Source: Euglena gracilis (taxonomy: Eukaryota > Euglenida > Euglenophyceae > Euglenales). From it: 64,000 nt of DNA. Position 1 is the stretch's first letter; each line of letters begins with the position of its first letter. The notes under the pieces were generated by a model that was not told the origin of the DNA, searched no databases, and saw nothing but the letters and a program-made list of their open reading frames with translations. The position numbers were made by a program, and so were the translations under genes. Shown here in pieces: positions 58,839 through 64,000 of this stretch. The DNA is taken from assembly GCA_039621445.1 (NCBI GenBank), contig CP154956.1:22362001-22426000 (forward strand), written 5' to 3'.

Positions 58839-61800
58839 AGGTCAGCCCAGGTTACCGTGTAAAAATGGACCAAATTGGGCCTTACTCCGAGTAACAGAAT
58901 GGGTGTTCCAGGAGGCCTCCAAAGTCAGGGGACCCGTTGGTTTCATGATTTTCGTGGTTTAATGGTAAGAAAAACATGCAGCGGGAATGTTGGTTGCAAG
59001 AAATGAGCACGTTTAGATGGGTGCATTCGACCATTCCGGGGGACGTTTACCAGGTCAGCCCAGGTTACCATGTAAAAATGGACCAAATTGGGCCTTACTC
59101 CGAGTAACTGAATGGGTGGTCCAGGAGGCCTCCACCGTCAGGGGACCCGTTGGTTTCATGATTGCGGTGGTTTAATGATAGGAAAAACATGCAGCGGGAA
59201 TGTTGGTTTCAAACAATGAGCACATTTTGAAGGGTGCATTCGACCATTTCGGGGGACGTTTACCAGGTCAGCCCAGGTTACCATGTAAAAATGGACCAAA
59301 TTGGGCCTTACTCCGAGTAACCGAATGGGTGTTCCAGGAGGCCTCCAAAGTCAGGGGACCCGTTGGTTTCATGATTGTCGTGGTTTAATGGTAAGAAAAA
59401 CATGCAGCGGGAATGTTGGTTGCAAGAAATGAGCACATTTAGATGGGTGCATTCGACCAGTTCGGGGGACATTTACCAGGTCAGCCCAGGTTACCGTGTA
59501 AAAATGGACCAAATTGGGCCTTACTCCGAGTAACCGAATGGGTGTTCCACGAGGCCTCCAAAGTCAGGGGACCCGTTGGTTTCATGATTTTCGTGGTTTA
59601 ATGGTAAGAAAAACATGCAGCGGGAATGTTGGTTGCAAGAAATGAGCACATTTAGATGGGTGCATTCGACCATTTCGGGGGACGTTTACCAGGTCAGCCC
59701 AGGTTACCAAGTAAAAATGGACCAAATTGGGCCTTACTCCGAGTAACTGAATGGGTGTTCCAGGAGGCCTCCAAAGTCAGGGTACCCGTTGGTTTCATGA
59801 TTGTCGTGGTTTAATGGTAAGAAAAACATGCAGCGGGAATGTTGGTTGCAAGAAATGAGCACAGATGGGTGCATTCGACCATTTCGGGGGACATTTACCA
59901 GGTCAGCCCAGGTTACCGTGTAAAAATGGACCAAATTGTGCCTTACTCCGAGTAACCGAATGGGTGTTCCAGGAGGCCTCCAAAGTCAGGGGACCCGTTG
60001 GTTTCATGATTGTCGTGGTTTAATGGTAAGAAAAACATGCAGCGGGAATGTTGGTTGCAAGAAATGAGCACATTTAGATGGGTGCATTCGACCATTCCGG
60101 GGGACGTTTACCAGGTCAGCCCAGGTTACCATGTAAAAATGGACCAAATTGGGCCTTACTCCGAGTAACCGAATGGGTGTTCCAGGAGGCCTCCAAAGTC
60201 AGAGGACCCGTTTGTTTCATGATTGGCGTGGTTTAATGATAAGAAAAACATGCAGCGGGAATGTTGGTTGCAAGAAATGAGCACATTTAGATGGGTGCAT
60301 TCGACCAGTTCGGGTGACGTTTACCAGGTCAGCCCAGGTTACCATGTAAAAATGGACCAAATTGGGCCTTACTCCGAGTAACCGAATGGGTGTTCCAAAA
60401 AGCTTTCAAAGACAGGGGACCCGTTGGTTTCATGATTGTCGTGGTTTAATGGTAAGAAAAACATGCAGCGGGAATGTTGGTTGCAAGAAATGAGCACATT
60501 TAGATGGGTGCGTTCGACCATTCCGGGGGATGTTTACCAGATCAGCCCAGGTTACCATGTAAAAATGGACCAAATTGGGCCTTACTCAGAGTAACCGAAT
60601 GGGTGTTCGAGGAGGCCTCCAAAGTCAGGGGACCCGTTGGTTTCATGATTGTCGTGGTTTAATGGTAAGAACAACATGCAGCGGGAATGTTGGTTGCAAG
60701 AAATGAGCACATTTAGATGGGTGCATTCGACCATTTCGGGGGACGTTTACCAGGTCAGCCCAGGTTACCAAGTAAAAATGGACCAAATTGGGCCTTACTC
60801 CGAGTAACTGAATGGGTGTTCCAGGAGGCCTCCAAAGTCAGGGGACCCGTTGGTTTCATGATTGTCGTGGTTTAATGGTAAGAAAAACATGCAGCGGGAA
60901 TGTTGGTTGCAAGAAATGAGCACAGATGGGTGCATTCGACCATTTCGGGGGACATTTACCAGGTCAGCCCAGGTTACCGTGTAAAAATGGACCAAATTGT
61001 GCCTTACTCCGAGTAACCGAATGGGTGTTCCAGGAGGCCTCCAAAGTCAGGGGAAACGTTGGTTTCATGATTGGCGTGGTTTAATGATAAGAAAAACATG
61101 CAGCGGGAATGTTGGTTGCAAGAAATGAGCACATTTAGATGGGTGCATTCGACCATTGCGGGGGACGTTTACCAGGTCAGCCCAGGTTACCATGTAAAAA
61201 TGGACCAAATTGGGCCTTACTCCGAGTAACCGAATGGGTGTTCCAGGAAGCTTTCAAAGACAGGGGACCCGTTGGTTTCATGATTTTCGTGGTTTAATGG
61301 TAAGAAAAACATGCAGCTGGAATGTTGGTTGCAAGAAATGAGCACATTTAGATGGGTGCGTTCGACCATTCCGGGGGACGTTTACCAGGTCAGCCCAGGT
61401 TACCATGTAAAAATGGACCAAATTGGGCCTTACTCCTGAGTAACTGAATGGGTGTTCGAGGAGGCCTGCAAAGTCAGGGGACCCGTTGGTTTCATGATTG
61501 TCGTGGTTTAATGGTAAGAAAAACATGCAGCGGGAATGTTGGTTGCAAGAAATGAGCACGTTTAGATGGGTGCATTCGACCATTCCGGGGGACGTTTACC
61601 AGGTCAGCCCAGGTTACCATGTAAAAATGGACCAAATTGGGCCTTACTCCTGAGTAACTGAATGGGTGTTCGAGGAGGCCTCCAAAGTCAAGGGACCCGT
61701 TGGTTTCATGACTGTCGTGGTTTAATGGTAAGAAAAACATGCAGCGGGAATGTTGGTTGCAAGAAATGAGCACATTTAGATGGGTGCATTCGACCATTTC

Positions 61801-64000
61801 GGGGGACGTTTACCAGGTCAGCCCAGGTTACCATGCAAAAATGGACCAAATTGGGCCTTACTCCGAGTAACTGAATGGGTGTTCGAGGAGGCCTCCAAAG
61901 TCAGGGGACCCGTTGGTTTCATGATTGTCGTGGTTTAATTGTAAGAAAAACATGCAGCGGGAATGTTGGTTGCAAGAAATGAGCACATTTAGATGGGTGC
62001 ATTCGACCATTTCGGGGGACGTTTACCAGGTCAGCCCAGGTTACCAAGTAAAAATGGACCAAATTGGGCCTTACTCCGAGTAACTGAATGGGTGTTCCAG
62101 GAGGCCTCCAAAGTCAGGGGACCCGTTGTTTCATGATTGTCGTGGTTTAATGGTAAGAAAAACATGCAGCGGGAATGTTGGTTGCAAGAAATGAGCACAT
62201 TTAGATGGGTGCATTCGACCATTCCGGGGGACGTTTACCAGGTCAGCCCAGGTTACCATGTAAAAATGGACCAAATTGGGCCTTACTCCGAGTAACCGAA
62301 TGGGTGTTCCAGGAGGCCTCCAAAGTCAAAGGACCCGTTTGTTTCACGATTGGCGTGGTTTAATGATAAGAAAAACATGCAGCGGGACTGTTGGTTGCAA
62401 GAAATGAGCACATTTAGATGGGTGCATTCGACCATTTCGGGGGACGTTTACCAGGTCAGCCCAGGTTACCATGTAAAAACGGACCAAATTGGGCCTTACT
62501 CCGAGTAACCGAATGGGTGTTCCAGGAAGCTTTCAAAGACAGGGGACCCGTTGGTTTCATGATTTTCATGGTTTAATGGTAAGAAAAACATGCAGCTGGA
62601 ATGTTGGTTGCAAGAAATGAGCACATTTAGATGGGTGCGTTCGACCATTCCGGGGGACGTTTACCAGATCAGCCCAGGTTACCATGTAAAAATGGACCAA
62701 ATTGGGCCTTACTCAGAGTAACCGAACGGGTGTTCCAGGAGGCCTCCAAAGTGAGAGGACCCGTTGGTTTCATGATTTTCGTGGTTTAATGGTAAGAAAA
62801 ACATGCAGCGGGAATGTTGGTTGCAAGAAATGAGCACATTTAGATGGGTGCATTCGACCATTTCGGGGGACGTTTACCAGGTCAGCCCAGGTTACCATGC
62901 AAAAATGGACCAAATTGGGCCTTACTCCGAGTAACTGAATGGGTGTTCGAGGAGGCCTCCAAAGTCAGGGGACCCGTTGGTTTCATGATTGTCGTGGTTT
63001 AATGGTAAGAAAAACATGCAGCGGGAATGTTGGTTGCAAGAAATGAGCACATTTAGATGGGTGCATTCGACCATTTCGGGGGACGTTTACCAGGTCAGCC
63101 CAGGTTACCATGCAAAAATGGACCAAATTGGGCCTTACTCAGAGTAACCGAACGGGTGTTCCAGGAGGCCTCCAAAGTCAGGGGACCCGTTGGTTTCATG
63201 ATTGGCGTGGTTTAATGGTAAGCAAAAACATGCAGAGGGAATGTTGGTTGCAAGAAATGAGCACGTTTAAATGGGTGCATTCGACCATTCCGGGGGACGT
63301 TTACCAGTTCAGCCCAGGTTACTGAGTAACTGAATGGGTGTTCGATGAGGCCTGCAAAGTCAGGGGACCCGTTGGTTTCATGATTTTCGTGGTTTAATGG
63401 TAAGAGAAACATGCAACGGGAATGTTGGTTGCAGGAAATGAGCACGTTTAGATGGGTGCATTCGACCATTCCGGGGGACGTTTACCAGGTCAGCACAGGT
63501 TACCACGTAAAAATGGACCAAATTGGGCCTTACTCCGAGTAACTGAATGGGTGTTCGAGGAGGCCTCCAAAGTCAGGGGACCCGTTGGTTTCATGATTGT
63601 CGTGGTTTAATGGTAATAAAAACATGCAGCGGGAATGTTGGATGCAAGAAATGTGCACATTTAAATGGGTGCATTCGACCATTTCGGGGGACGTTTACCA
63701 GGTCAGCCCAGGCTACCATGTAAAAATGGACCAAATTGGGCCTTACTCCGAGTAACTGAATGGGTGTTCCAGGAGGCCTCCAAAGTCAGGGGACCCGTTG
63801 GTTTCATGATTGTCGTGGTTTAATGGTAAGAAACACATGCAGCGGGAATGTTGGTTGCAAGAAATGAGCACATTTAGATAGGTGCATTCGACCATTTCGG
63901 GGGACGTTTACCAGGTCAGCCCAGGTTACCGTGTAAAAATGGACCAAATTGGGCCTTGCTCCGAGTAACTGAATGGGTGGTCCAGGAGGCCTCCAAAGTC
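58819..64000 (-). repeat. 213-bp satellite, block 8 (reverse, about 24 monomers, runs off window)
   Basis: Uninterrupted reverse monomers to the window end. The short variant GAGCACAGATGGGTGC (missing ATTT plus neighbours) occurs at about 59,858 and 60,919, 1,061 bp apart, so a five-monomer periodicity exists in this arm too. The corresponding forward variant (CACCCATCTGTGCTC) is at about 50,084. Confidence 0.96.

Noticed and set aside
49504-63469. Recurrent 60-101-codon frames (for example starting MVECTH or MGAFDHSGG) in the 213-bp satellite
   Set aside because: They repeat once per monomer on both strands, follow the repeat phase and carry changes at all codon positions. No coding signal.

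Overview
This window is repeat-dominated nuclear DNA from a eukaryote. No cellular gene could be supported in it. It holds two unrelated satellite families (monomers of about 213 bp and 216 bp), an 18-bp minisatellite derived from the first satellite, a short interstitial CCCTAA (TTAGGG-type) telomeric tract, and decayed Ty3/Gypsy-like retrotransposons. The chromodomain, the CCHC Gag knuckles and the PR-RT-RNaseH-IN order identify one element as a chromovirus-type Ty3/Gypsy element. TTAGGG telomeres argue against a typical land plant (TTTAGGG), and chromoviruses argue against a mammal or bird. Beyond that the species cannot be resolved from the sequence.

Layout. 1-1.9 kb: non-coding DNA with G-runs and a cluster of GCGCGATACGCGC near-palindromes. 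1.9-5.26 kb (minus strand): element E1, a Gag-only fragment with an unusual tandem Ser-Ser-Ile-Glu-His/Gln repeat at its N terminus. 6.0-7.7 kb: 213-bp satellite. 7.7-16.7 kb (plus strand): element E2, a full-length but multiply broken Gag-PR-(methyltransferase-like)-RT-RNaseH-IN-chromodomain element. 16.7-23.9 kb: 213-bp satellite in blocks of alternating orientation, with two minisatellite arrays. At 23,920/23,921 the sequence jumps back into the E2 reverse transcriptase and the whole 10.18-kb segment (13,745-23,920) repeats almost identically up to about 34.3 kb. 34.5-36.1 kb: more 213-bp satellite, ending at the telomeric tract at 36.13 kb. 36.15-45.85 kb: GC-rich 216-bp satellite. 45.85-48.77 kb: element E3, another broken Gag region, distantly related to E1. 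48.77-58.82 kb: 213-bp satellite forward with 4-mer and 5-mer higher-order periodicity. 58.82-64 kb: the same satellite inverted after a near-perfect fold-back, running off the window.

The retroelement parts would once have worked together: Gag for particle assembly and RNA binding, PR for maturation, RT/RNase H for cDNA synthesis, and IN plus chromodomain for targeted insertion into heterochromatin. All copies here are inactivated by stops, frameshifts, a deletion over the integrase catalytic Glu, and truncation against satellite. No LTR pair was found for any element. The most interesting items are a Dam/N6-adenine-methyltransferase-like domain between protease and RT in E2, the recent 10.2-kb tandem duplication, the telomeric tract at the boundary of two satellite families, and an 18-bp minisatellite that appears to have grown out of a segment of the 213-bp monomer.
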